Shown piece after piece: positions 1 to 7,648 of a stretch of DNA of 20,621 nt. Position 1 is the stretch's first letter. Each line of letters starts with the position of its first letter. The stretch lies in contig JAQIWT010000426.1 of the NCBI GenBank assembly GCA_034696485.1, positions 1 through 20,621 of the forward strand, written 5' to 3'. The notes under the pieces were generated by a model, which was given only the letters and a program-made list of their open reading frames with translations, made no database searches and had not been told where the DNA came from. A program made the position numbers and the translations under genes. Source of the DNA: Isohypsibius dastychi (lineage: Eukaryota; Tardigrada; Eutardigrada; Parachela; Isohypsibiidae).

Positions 1-443
1 TTCCCGGGACGATTTTCTGTCCTCCTTTCTTCTGCTTGACTTTCGACGCGGCTGCTGGTGGTTTTGGCAACGGCGGAGCAGGAGGAGCTGGAGGAGGAAG
101 GCTGCCGTTGGAGTGAGCAGCGATGATGGAATCTGCCATGTTGACGTTTGGCATTTTCATTCCTCCGATCTTTGCAGCATGCTGATCTTTTCCTTGAACA
201 TTCCCGATGGCGTGGGAGATGTTCTCCGCTGGATTGGCTGCTTTTCCAGTCGGTGGAGCAGGTGAAATGGCTCCTTTCGATGATGAAGCAATCGATGACG
301 ACATCACTCCATCCTTTGCTTTTCCGATCTCTTTTTCCATCCTATTGACTGGGAAAGAATCAGAGATGCACTCACGAGTTTTCTGGAGTCCGGAGTCGAT
401 CCTTGTTTGACGAAAGACCAACGTGGGCGCCACTTGAAACAAC
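1..443 (-). CDS. Partial gene for an unrecognised proline-rich protein (cut by left window edge)
   Basis: One open frame on the minus strand runs from about 443 to the window edge without a stop. It is preceded by an acceptor-like TTTCAG (444-449) and by an in-frame stop further upstream, so 443 is probably the 5' edge of an internal exon. An ATG at 340-338 could instead be the start (MEKEIGKAKDG...). The visible protein is polar in the middle (residues such as DSGLQKTRECISDS and PAPPTGKAANPAENIS), then has a proline/alanine run (LPPPAPPAPPLPKPPAAAS) followed by a lysine-rich stretch (KVKQKKGGQK). I do not recognise the family. The composition suggests an intrinsically disordered or adaptor-type protein, but that is inference. 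The 5' exon was not found between 444 and 1100. It lies divergent from the GST at 1152. Confidence 0.5.
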
Positions 444-1151
444 CTGAAATTCCGGTGAAGGAGATTCCAAGTCTTTCTTTACAGGATACGGTCTTCAGGG
501 GGTTCAGCCTGGCGGGGGTGAGATGTCGTCTTATAAGGACTTCAACTCGGGGACGGATCCGGTTCGCAACTCCTGAGCTCAGCTGGGCCAAAAGAACTCC
601 GTACGAATTCAGGGATCTGGATCTCTGAAGGAGCTAGTGTCAGGGATCAAGAACCGAATCAAGATCCGCACTTGGAAGACTGCTTCAGATGTCGACAAGA
701 TATTCCTCTTATCTGGAGACGGTCAATCAGGAATCGCAGCACAAAAGATGATTTATTAGAATCAGATTTGCAAGAGCGATTTGGTAGGTTGAGAAGTGAA
801 GTCCAAATGAAAGGTTCTAAAAGCTGCTAAGTTCCGAAAGGGGTGTGGCTAACTCAGTCAACCAATAAAGATTGTAAAAACGCAAGAGGACTAATCAGGT
901 TTAAACAAGTAATACAGTTGGCTATAAACATAAAGACTAGGCGTTTCCGGTTTACGCGGGGTGCATCTTACGTCATCGGGAATCCAGGTGGGGTGACGTC
1001 ATCCAATCCAAGGTGTGATAAGGCTTTATACAGCCGGAAGTAACTGAAAAGAGATAGTTATGATTAGAGATCCATTTCGGATCGATGGGACATAACAACC
1101 AGAAAGTTTTATCCCGTTTCCTGTTGTACTGGTTTTGTGGAGATTTATGAG
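444..1151. other. Intergenic region between divergent genes; probable GST-A promoter
   Basis: No convincing coding exon is visible here; the short open frames have no splice context or recognisable product. The right part holds two ATF/CREB-like motifs and probably the promoter of the GST starting at 1152. A TATAAA on the minus strand (1030-1025) could serve the leftward gene. A missing 5' exon of the leftward gene may also lie here but could not be placed. Confidence 0.4.
968..1001 (+). promoter_or_regulatory. Paired CRE-like motifs upstream of GST-A
   Basis: TTACGTCAT (968-976) and a perfect palindromic TGACGTCA (994-1001) lie 26 bp apart (start to start), about 150-185 bp upstream of the GST-A ATG. 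TGACGTCA is the consensus for CREB/ATF-type bZIP factors. That these sites drive the GST is inference from position. A related TCACGTCACGTC cluster lies at a similar distance upstream of the second GST. Confidence 0.4.
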
Positions 1152-2088
1152 ATGGTGCTAAAAGCCTATTTTAATCTGCTGTCGCAACCATCGAGAGCAG
1201 TTGTTATTCTGCTGCGCGCGGCCAAAATACCACATGAAGAAGCCGTAATATCTTTGTCTCAACGCCAGCAACTGTCTCCAGAATATGCTAAAATAAATCC
1301 GTTCAACAAAATTCCGGCGATTGAGGATGATGGATTCACTTTATCGGAGAGGTAAGCCAGATCAGACACTTTTATTTCTAAACTACAGTGACTTACTTGT
1401 ACTTTACTTTTACGTATTTAGTGGAGCAATCTTAAGATACGTTTCTGATGAATATCTTCCGGATTCCCAGCGCCACTGGTATCCCTCAGATCTGAAATTG
1501 CGTGCGAAAGTAAATGAATATTTGGACTGGCACCACTTGAACACAAGGAAGAATTTCGCTGGATATGTCCGCACAAAAGTACGTTTGGGATTCCCCGGTT
1601 GAGATAACATTTTTTCGTAATTTCACATTTTCACGTGTGCTTTATGAGATTTCTTTAGATATCCGACAATAATACCTTTTTCGGGTTTATAATTTCATTG
1701 TCGTTTGTTGATTGTTGGATTTGGTATTTTGTAGTTACTTCAGCCGATTATGATGAGAAGAGCACCGGATGCGGAGGCAGTCCAGGAATTGATATCCGGA
1801 ATAGACAAAACGATTCAGGACATCGATTCATATTTTCTGCAAGATCGCCCGTTTCTAGCTGGCGACAAGATCAGCATTGCCGATCTTCAAGCAGCGTGTG
1901 AAATTATGACAGTGCAAGCGGCAGGTTTAAATCCCGTAAAAGACTATCCCCGTGTAGCGCAATGGATGAAGAGAGTTGAAGCAGAAACGAATCCCGTTTA
2001 CGACGAAGCGAATAAACAAGTTCGTCGGATGTTAATGATGCTTCGAATATTTGCCAAATTTGTGAGTTTCTTTTCTTTCCGGAAGTGA
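1152..2088 (+). CDS. Glutathione S-transferase, theta class (GST-A)
   Basis: Cytosolic enzyme that conjugates reduced glutathione to electrophiles. Three exons: 1152-1351, 1422-1578, 1735-2088 (introns GTAAGC...TTTAG and GTACGT...TTGTAG), giving 236 aa, the usual size for the class. The start is the ATG of MVLKAYFNLLSQPSRA; Ser11 in LLSQPSRA is where theta GSTs carry the catalytic serine. The N-terminal thioredoxin-fold domain covers about residues 1-80, with the cis-proline loop NKIPAIEDD and the glutathione-binding E-S pair formed across the exon 1/2 junction (FTLSE-S). The all-helical C-terminal domain follows, with WYPSDLKLRAKVNEYLDWHH and the N-capping-type ISIADLQAACE. Exon 3 ends close to a GTGAG, so an extra 3' exon is possible, but the frame closes cleanly at TGA. 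It is a paralogue of the GST at 11006, with identical exon 1 and 2 lengths and phases. Confidence 0.93.
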
Positions 2089-2137
2089 GCTTTTTGGGTG
2101 AAACAAGTTCTCAGCCAGATGTTGTTCGTGTTTTAAT

Positions 2138-2143
2138 TTTATT
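2138..2143 (-). promoter_or_regulatory. Poly(A) signal for adenylosuccinate lyase
   Basis: AATAAA on the minus strand, about 230 nt beyond the ADSL stop codon. It is the first canonical signal seen on that strand, which would make the ADSL 3' UTR overlap the GST-A 3' UTR. Confidence 0.45.
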
Positions 2144-2347
2144 GTCGCAAATAGAACTCGGTAAGACTACAGCGTAATATTCCAAATCTTTCCTCAACAC
2201 GGTCCGATAAGTTATTAAAACAAATAATTTCAAAATAAGATGAATCCAGAACTAGAACAAGAACGAACATCGATGTTGGACAAAGCCGAACACAAATTAT
2301 CATATTAAGAAGCAGTTCTTTCAGGATATACCTGTACCTCTAGAAGT

Positions 2348-2364
2348 AATAAATCGGGAATAAA
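2348..2364 (+). promoter_or_regulatory. Poly(A) signals for GST-A
   Basis: Two AATAAA hexamers (2348-2353 and 2359-2364) on the plus strand, about 260-270 nt after the GST-A stop and just short of the ADSL stop codon on the other strand. Confidence 0.45.
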
Positions 2365-2370
2365 AATATA

Positions 2371-4724
2371 TTAAATCTCGACCGTGGCATTTCCGGCTAG
2401 TACGGCTTTACTGTAACCCTGTAGAGCGGTGTCCACTTCAGTTTTGATGAATTCCGTAACCTAACCCCGAAACAAAATTTTATCCAGAACTTCATAAATT
2501 CAGAAAAAGAATCGGGCCAGAAACGTGGAATTACCTGACTGGGTGCGCGCCCGACGAATGTAGTAGGTGTCATCAGCTCACTAATTTGCGAATGAATCGG
2601 TGCAAAGTAGGGATCAGCACGAATTCGCTCGATAAGGTCATTATCCAATCCATCGCTTTTCACCTTGCTCCCAGCTTTTTGAGAGTGCTCCCGAATTTTT
2701 TCGTGGCACTCCTGTCGACTTCCACCATTCTTCACCATCGCCATGATGAAGTTTTCGGTTGCCATAAACGGCAGTTCTTGATCGATTCGGCGTTGGATGA
2801 CTTTCGGGTAAACAACCAATCCTTCCGAAATATTCTGTAAAGTTATGAGGAGCGCGTCGGCGATGAGGAAGGCTTCCGGGATGCACAACCGGCTAAATAA
2901 ATGCAAAACCTTCTAAAACCGTTCTTTGAAACTAACTCATAAATTTACCGGTTAGCGCTGTCGTCCAGAGTTCGTTCCATCCACTGGACTGATAGTGTAT
3001 TCATGGCGTCGCTGGTTAGTGCCATCAAATGGCGAGCCAAACTGCAACAACGCTCGCTCCGCATCGGATTTCGCTTATAGGCCATAGCGCTTGAACCAAT
3101 CTGGTCTTTTTCGAATGGCTCTTCCATTTCTTTGAAACTGGCCAATAACCGAAGATCCGTACAAATCTGAAATTTATGTAAGGACCAAATTATCCATCGA
3201 TACTGATAGCAGTGAACTAAGCTGCTAACTTTCTCGATATAAATAGTTCAGAAATAAATTTAATTCGGTCCAGTTATTCACAATATTTCGCAAGACCAGC
3301 ATTTTCTTTAGGCGTTAAATCCTTTTCCGAAATAATTTGAAGTTCGAAAAACTGCCTGCCCTACTTTATGAATGGTTGCTCCAAGACCAGCAAGAGCGAA
3401 GATCACCTCCATGTCGATCTTGCGGGTGTAAGTTTGCCCGCAGATGATGAGGGATCTAAAAACGACGAAATATAAAGTTAATCTGAATTTAAACATGAAC
3501 CATGTGAACTCACTTTTTAAAACCGGCAAGTTCGGCCACCAAAACATCCAACATTCGAACTTTTTCTTCGTGGCCATTGAACAGCTGAAGAAAGCTGGCC
3601 TGGGTTCCGGTTGTCCCTTTCACTCCACGAAATCGCAGTTCACTTTTAACGCGCTCCAAATTGCGAAGATCCATCAAAAGATCGTTTAACCAGAGACATG
3701 CTCGCTTTCCAACTGTGGTGAGCTGCGCCGGCCTGGAAGTAAAAGCTGATAAAAGACAGAAAATCAGATATCGAAGGCCGAACAATTCTGGGAGATCTTT
3801 TATCGAAATTAACTCGTGAAAAGGGAAGAAACTTACTGCAAATGAGTGTAACCTAGGCAGGGCAAAGTTCGGTAGTCTTCTGCGAAAGTCTTCAGACGAT
3901 CGATGCAACGTGCCAGCTAAAGATAACAAAAAACGCATTTACCGACGAACGCGAACACCGATTTTCTTCCGGCTTCGGTATTTTTGAACTCACTTTAGGT
4001 AGCAAAAAATCCAAACCATCTCTCATCGAGATCAGGTCCTGTGAAAATAAAAAGTATTACCACCGGAAACGGAAAATGTGCAGTCCATGATTTACGCTAT
4101 TGTCCGTCACGTAGCAGGAAGTAGCTCCCAAATGGATGATAGGTTCCGCTTTCGGACATTCCTTTGCAAATGCTTTCACATGTGCCATAACATCGTGCCG
4201 AACTCGCTTCTCTTCCGCCCAGGCAAAATCAAAATCAATCTTCTCAATGTTTTCTTCCATTTCCTGTAGTTGCGCATTCTTGATATCCAAACCAAGTGTC
4301 TGAAAAGGCGAGAAAATTTTTAAAACACCGGAAAACTTCCGGAACACTCTCACAATGTTCTACGGTTGATTTCTAGGTTTCTCTGAAGGCAGGACAATTA
4401 AAATACTCCGTTCTCTCGATAAATTGGCCAAGGGTGAAATAAAAATAGTGAGTGAGCCCCGGTCGAGTGAGAGAGACACAGAGCCAGACAGGCGTCCGCT
4501 GGCTCGGGCCTCATTCACTGATTTTATTTTTACCTTCGGCAATTTATCGAGAGAACGGAGTACTGAAAAAGTTGAATGTATCGAACCTGTTGCGATTTCG
4601 CCAACCAAAGCCACAGTTTCCTCCAGGTGATAATTCTTTTCCGCTCGCTGAAATTGTAGGACATTTCCTGGCTGGCATAGCGCTGAGTTAGCGGACTTTG
4701 ATATTTGCTTCGTTCATCGGACAT
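2371..4724 (-). CDS. ADSL: Adenylosuccinate lyase
   Basis: Cytosolic enzyme of purine synthesis: it cleaves SAICAR to AICAR plus fumarate and adenylosuccinate to AMP plus fumarate. Nine exons in transcript order: 4724-4587, 4299-4096, 4038-3994, 3916-3837, 3732-3514, 3455-3365, 3166-2949, 2892-2535, 2460-2371; all phases join to 480 aa, close to the animal length (about 480-485). Motifs follow the animal enzyme along its length: [12 protein letters not shown] and [10 protein letters not shown] at the start, RHDVMAHV (His81, His86), [14 protein letters not shown]154[12 protein letters not shown] (general acid/base histidine), [28 protein letters not shown], the mobile signature loop around Ser285, and [15 protein letters not shown]. 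The signature reads [11 protein letters not shown], with Ala288 where the family normally has Pro. Intron 1 has an unusual GTTCGA donor and carries a MITE. The ATG at 4724 fits the usual N-terminus. Confidence 0.96.
4404..4562. mobile_element. 155-bp MITE with long imperfect inverted repeats, TA target duplication
   Basis: The element spans 4406-4560 and is flanked by TA at 4404-4405 and 4561-4562. The left end starts CTCCGTTCTCTCGATAAATT and the right end is its reverse complement; the first 21 bases match perfectly and pairing continues imperfectly to about 50-58 bp, through an A/T-rich AAATAAAA block, GTGAxTGAG and a GC-rich stretch. Only about 40-50 bp of non-paired centre remains and there is no coding capacity. 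A TA duplication is typical of Tc1/mariner-type transposition. It sits in ADSL intron 1, 26 bp from the splice donor; without it the intron would be about 130 bp. Its ends do not resemble those of the Tc1-like remnant at 6845-7448, so it was probably mobilised by a different transposase. Confidence 0.85.
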
Positions 4725-4764
4725 CTTGGCAGATTAAGGTGATAACGGATATTTCCGTACTGGA

Positions 4765-4774
4765 TATATATATA
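4765..4774 (-). promoter_or_regulatory. TATA-like run upstream of ADSL
   Basis: A TATATATATA run lies 41-50 bp before the ADSL ATG on the minus strand. If used as a TATA box it would give a very short leader. It could equally be a simple repeat; the position is the only support. Confidence 0.3.
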
Positions 4775-4803
4775 CCGAGCTCCCAGAGAAAGCGGGGACG
4801 AAT

Positions 4804-5157
4804 TTACGAGATGCCAGAAACTGCCAGCACCTTCTGCTGATGCCACCGATATTTTCTGTGAGCAAAATTACCCCAATAAGCTCCGAGACCGAGAATGATC
4901 AGAAATTCGGGAGAAGTGAGGTGAATATTTGAAGCCGATTTCAACTTCCGAAGTTGATTTCTAAACTTTGTGGATTGGAACCAGAAGATGAGCAGCCAAT
5001 CAAAGTCATGCAAAACGATAACATAGCCATTAGACACGCCTCTGAGTCGGATTAATTGGCGTATTGGCTCAAGCTCAGGTTGATTAAGAGAAATTTCATA
5101 CGTGGGAGCTGCTCCGCGAACGAACGATGTTCCCTCAAGGGGCCTATTATTGTTCAT
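4804..5157 (-). CDS. Hypothetical small membrane-type protein
   Basis: Open frame of 117 codons from the ATG at 5157 (MNNNRPLEGTSFVRGAAP...), about 80 bp upstream of the ADSL start on the same strand and divergent from PGAP2 with about 170 bp between ATGs. The C-terminal half reads like a small single-span protein: a basic segment (QLRKLKSASN), a hydrophobic stretch (EFLIILGLGAYWGNFA) and a basic tail (HRKYRWHQQK). A second hydrophobic stretch in the middle (VIVLHDFDWLLIFWF) may be part of a retained intron: a weak GTGTCT donor near 5037 and a TTTAG acceptor near 4961 would remove it without changing frame. The family is not recognised; a mitochondrial or ER small membrane protein is a guess from composition. 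Confidence 0.45.
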   Translation of the reverse strand: MNNNRPLEGTSFVRGAAPTYEISLNQPELEPIRQLIRLRGVSNGYVIVLHDFDWLLIFWFQSTKFRNQLRKLKSASNIHLTSPEFLIILGLGAYWGNFAHRKYRWHQQKVLAVSGIS

Positions 5158-5329
5158 GTCCTGACGCCCGTCACTTTCCAATTTCGCGGACTTAAAACTT
5201 TTGTTCAGTTTTGTAGCTTGTGTCCTTTGGTTATTTAGTTACGTTAGCTGGCACTTACAATCATGATATTCAACTCTGATCTTCTTCGTTTTTGATCCCA
5301 GCTGCAGGTGTTCGTTCGCGCTCGAAGCC

Positions 5330-6282
5330 ATGAGCTCGCGCTCGATAGGAAATGGAAGTCTCCAGCTCAAAATCCGTTTCGAATTCATCGCGTATCTCAC
5401 ATTGGCGCTGCCATTGCTCAGCCTGGCAGCATGTGTTCTTTTATCGCTGATGTACGACTTTGAACGAGCAGTTGCAACACACTGTGGAGTAGGTTTTCCG
5501 AAGCAGGACTGAACTGGAATCACACAGTATTCAACTACAAAATGTTCTGTTTCAAGGTCGCAAATTATCTGCCTTCTCTCAGCTCTTCCATCGGAGGATT
5601 CACTCCACAACGTTATATCTGGCGAGCAGGAGTTGCTTTTCACAGCGCCCCTCGAATTTTCATCGCTCTTATGTATTTGAATTTCTACAAGAGCTTTTCG
5701 AGTCTCATGACAACTCCATTCCTTCGTCGCGCTGTATTTGCAAATTGTGTTTTGAATATCCTGGAACTTTCTTCCTTGATTTCCCTCACCTACGTTTCCT
5801 CCAGTGAAAATTACGGTGCGTAACGATATTCGTTATTTTGAATATTGTCCAGAACATCCATTTGTTTTTCAGGCATTCACGAAGTTTCGTTTATCTCCTT
5901 CATGGTGTTTTCGATAGCCTATATGATGCTGACGCTTTATTTATTTATGGTTTTATGTCGGAACCATCCGCATGATTTGCAACTGGACAAATCATACCGG
6001 AGTAAACTCTACTGCTTTCTGGCGAATATATCGTGTTTCACGATTTCGCTCTATTTCTTCTTCCGCCATAACTGGCATTGTGAGCCAGGAGGTGAGCTTT
6101 AAAATTTCTGCTGAGTTTGTTGGATCGAAATAATTAGGTGTTTGTTTGCAGTGTATACACTTTTCGCATTTTGCGAATACATGGTCGTCCTCAGTAACAT
6201 CGCTTTTCATGGAACGGCGTATTATGACTTTAAGGATTATGTGATAGCTGCAAACAAGAATCCAGGTTACAAGACACCCTGA
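5330..6282 (+). CDS. PGAP2: PGAP2/FRAG1 family protein (GPI-anchor lipid remodelling)
   Basis: Golgi multi-pass membrane protein of the FRAG1/DRAM/Sfk1 superfamily, needed for fatty-acid remodelling (reacylation) of GPI anchors. Four exons: 5330-5488, 5557-5815, 5873-6091, 6152-6282, giving 255 aa, the family length. Diagnostic segments: an N-terminal membrane span ending in ATHC, then NYLPSLSSSIGG, PQRYIWRAGVAFHSAPR, LTYVSSSENYGIHE, YFFFRHNWHCEPG, YTLFAFCEYMVVLSNIAFH. Several hydrophobic spans alternate with short loops. Exon joins are phase-consistent: GTAGGT donor, GTGCGT donor forming G|GC Gly, GTGAGC donor forming G|TG Val. The start ATG follows a short divergent promoter shared with the minus-strand ORF at 5157. 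Confidence 0.93.
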
Positions 6283-6374
6283 TGAAATTGCCGAAAGCCG
6301 CAACCAGCGTCACTTCGTTTTACAGATGAGTACTCGTTTATGAGACTTTCGACTGCGCCATGACCTTTACGTGG

Positions 6375-6380
6375 AATAAA
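6375..6380 (+). promoter_or_regulatory. Poly(A) signal for PGAP2
   Basis: AATAAA about 93 nt after the PGAP2 stop codon on the same strand. Confidence 0.6.
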
Positions 6381-6842
6381 CCAAAGACACGTTTGTTTGG
6401 ACGCCGATAAATTTGAATGCCTCTTGGATCAGTGATTTTCCCTCCAGCTGGCTCAAGTGATTCTGTTTTTTATTTGAAATTCGACATGATGGTTTTGAGA
6501 TGTTGCCGATTTTGTCTTTTGCCACTTGGGTCACTGCGTGTTCTAACAAGTAAGTAGCAAGTCCTGCTTGTTGAAAGGCACTTCGGAAATGAGTTGACAA
6601 ATAATGAAAGAAGATGTGCGCGACACAGACTTGGCTGTTCACAGTATACCTGCCCAGAAATTAAATTGGATCCATGGATGATGAAGCCGCCATTCGAGAG
6701 CCGCCAGTGGCCTTGGAGGCTCCGATGGAAAGTGCAGGGATTACCATTGGTGATGGCTTACCAGTTACCACCTCGTGAAATTGGTTACATTTCCCTTGAA
6801 CAAGAGCCGGCCTCTTTACTTTTCCACACTCGCCCCCTATGA
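6381..6842. other. Intergenic stretch between PGAP2 and the Tc1-like remnant
   Basis: No confident gene. A 34-codon plus-strand frame at 6674-6778 (MDDEAAIREPPVALEAPMES...) has coding-like acidic/proline composition. It could be an N-terminal exon of the PAIP1-like gene downstream or chance; no well-placed splice donor was found to settle it. Confidence 0.3.
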
Positions 6843-7450
6843 TACAGAGAAAGGTGCATTTATTCGAGACCACTTCCTTCCATCAATTTTCTTTATTCTC
6901 AAGATTTTTTCTTTGGCTCAATTTGTGCTCAATATGCTTTTTTCTCAACCTTCCTTCCAGATTGCTGTGAATGATTCTGCCGATAGTTCGCTTGGACACT
7001 CCGTACTTCTTTGCCATCTGCAGATGGGTGAGAGGGTTCGGGCCAGTTGAATCCCTCTTCACTTTCTTGATGAGGTCCTTGGTACGCTTTGTGGGCAGTC
7101 CTCGGTTCCATGTTTTTTTCTCGCCATCCGCCGTTCCAATTTCCTCCATATTTTTTCCCCGGATAACATGGCACACTGCTGTTTTACTGATGTTGACGTT
7201 TTGTTCCTTCAAAGCGTTCACGATTTTTCGCTGAGAATATCCTATTCCATGGAGTGCTATGATGGATCCTTTGACTTCGGGATCGATTTTTCGTCCCATC
7301 TCACAACAAATAAATCCAAACAAAAAACTCTCGAATACTATGGACTTCCAGAAGTATGAAACTGTTTTGGTAATTGGGGTGAAAAATTCAAGAAACAGAG
7401 CAGGCCCGCGCAAAGAAAGTGGTCTCGAATAAATGCCCCGCCCTTCTGTA
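6843..7450 (-). mobile_element. Internally deleted Tc1-like transposon with both terminal inverted repeats
   Basis: The element spans 6845-7448 (604 bp), flanked by TA at 6843-6844 and 7449-7450. Both ends start CAGA, and a perfect 20-bp block, GCATTTATTCGAGACCACTT, occurs at 6856-6875 and inverted at 7417-7436, within a terminal repeat of about 30 bp. Inside is an intact minus-strand ORF for the transposase DNA-binding region only. Full Tc1-type elements are about 1.3-2 kb with a transposase of about 340 aa, so the DDE catalytic part has been lost by internal deletion. The element lies between PGAP2 and the PAIP1-like gene. Confidence 0.88.
6883..7299 (-). CDS. Truncated Tc1-like transposase: DNA-binding domains only
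   Basis: Uninterrupted 138-aa frame from an ATG (MGRKIDPEVKGSIIALHG...) to a stop just inside the left terminal repeat. Residues about 5-50 form the first helix-turn-helix (GYSQRKIVNALKEQNVNISK, then TAVCHVIRG). A linker (KKTWNRGLPTKRT) follows, and residues about 72-115 form the second (LTHLQMAKKYGVSKRTIGRI). The C-terminus is basic (LRKKHIEHKLSQRK), typical of the nuclear localisation region of Tc1/Tc3-type transposases. The whole DDE/D nuclease domain is absent, so it cannot catalyse transposition alone. The ORF has no frameshift or internal stop in the retained part. It could bind element ends and compete with full-length enzyme; that is inference. An in-frame extension upstream of the ATG (towards 7506) is outside the element and probably not translated. 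Confidence 0.85.
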   Translation of the reverse strand: MGRKIDPEVKGSIIALHGIGYSQRKIVNALKEQNVNISKTAVCHVIRGKNMEEIGTADGEKKTWNRGLPTKRTKDLIKKVKRDSTGPNPLTHLQMAKKYGVSKRTIGRIIHSNLEGRLRKKHIEHKLSQRKNLENKEN

Positions 7451-7648
7451 GTTAGACTTCTAAACGCGTCTGCAGACGCAGAGCGAGGCATTGCAGTGCA
7501 CTGCAATTGTTGACATCTTTGAAACGAAACGAGTCAGATTTGATTTGAAATTTCCCGGAAATTCGTGATATTAGATTCGTGCTATAATCTTTCTTGTCTG
7601 CGTACTTCATATTCCTGAATAGCATTGCTGTTGTGTACTCCACGAACC

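Noticed and set aside
3510-3938. Long ORF read as a single exon across ADSL exons 4 and 5
   Set aside because: The enzyme frame requires splicing out 3733-3836; the intron sequence only happens to be open.
5239-5643. 134-codon minus-strand ORF
   Set aside because: It is antisense to PGAP2 exons 1 and 2, which have clear family identity.
6883-7506. A 207-codon minus-strand ORF as a full transposase-containing protein
   Set aside because: The first about 69 codons lie partly outside the element and lack an ATG; the conserved Tc1-type start is the ATG at 7299 (MGRKID).
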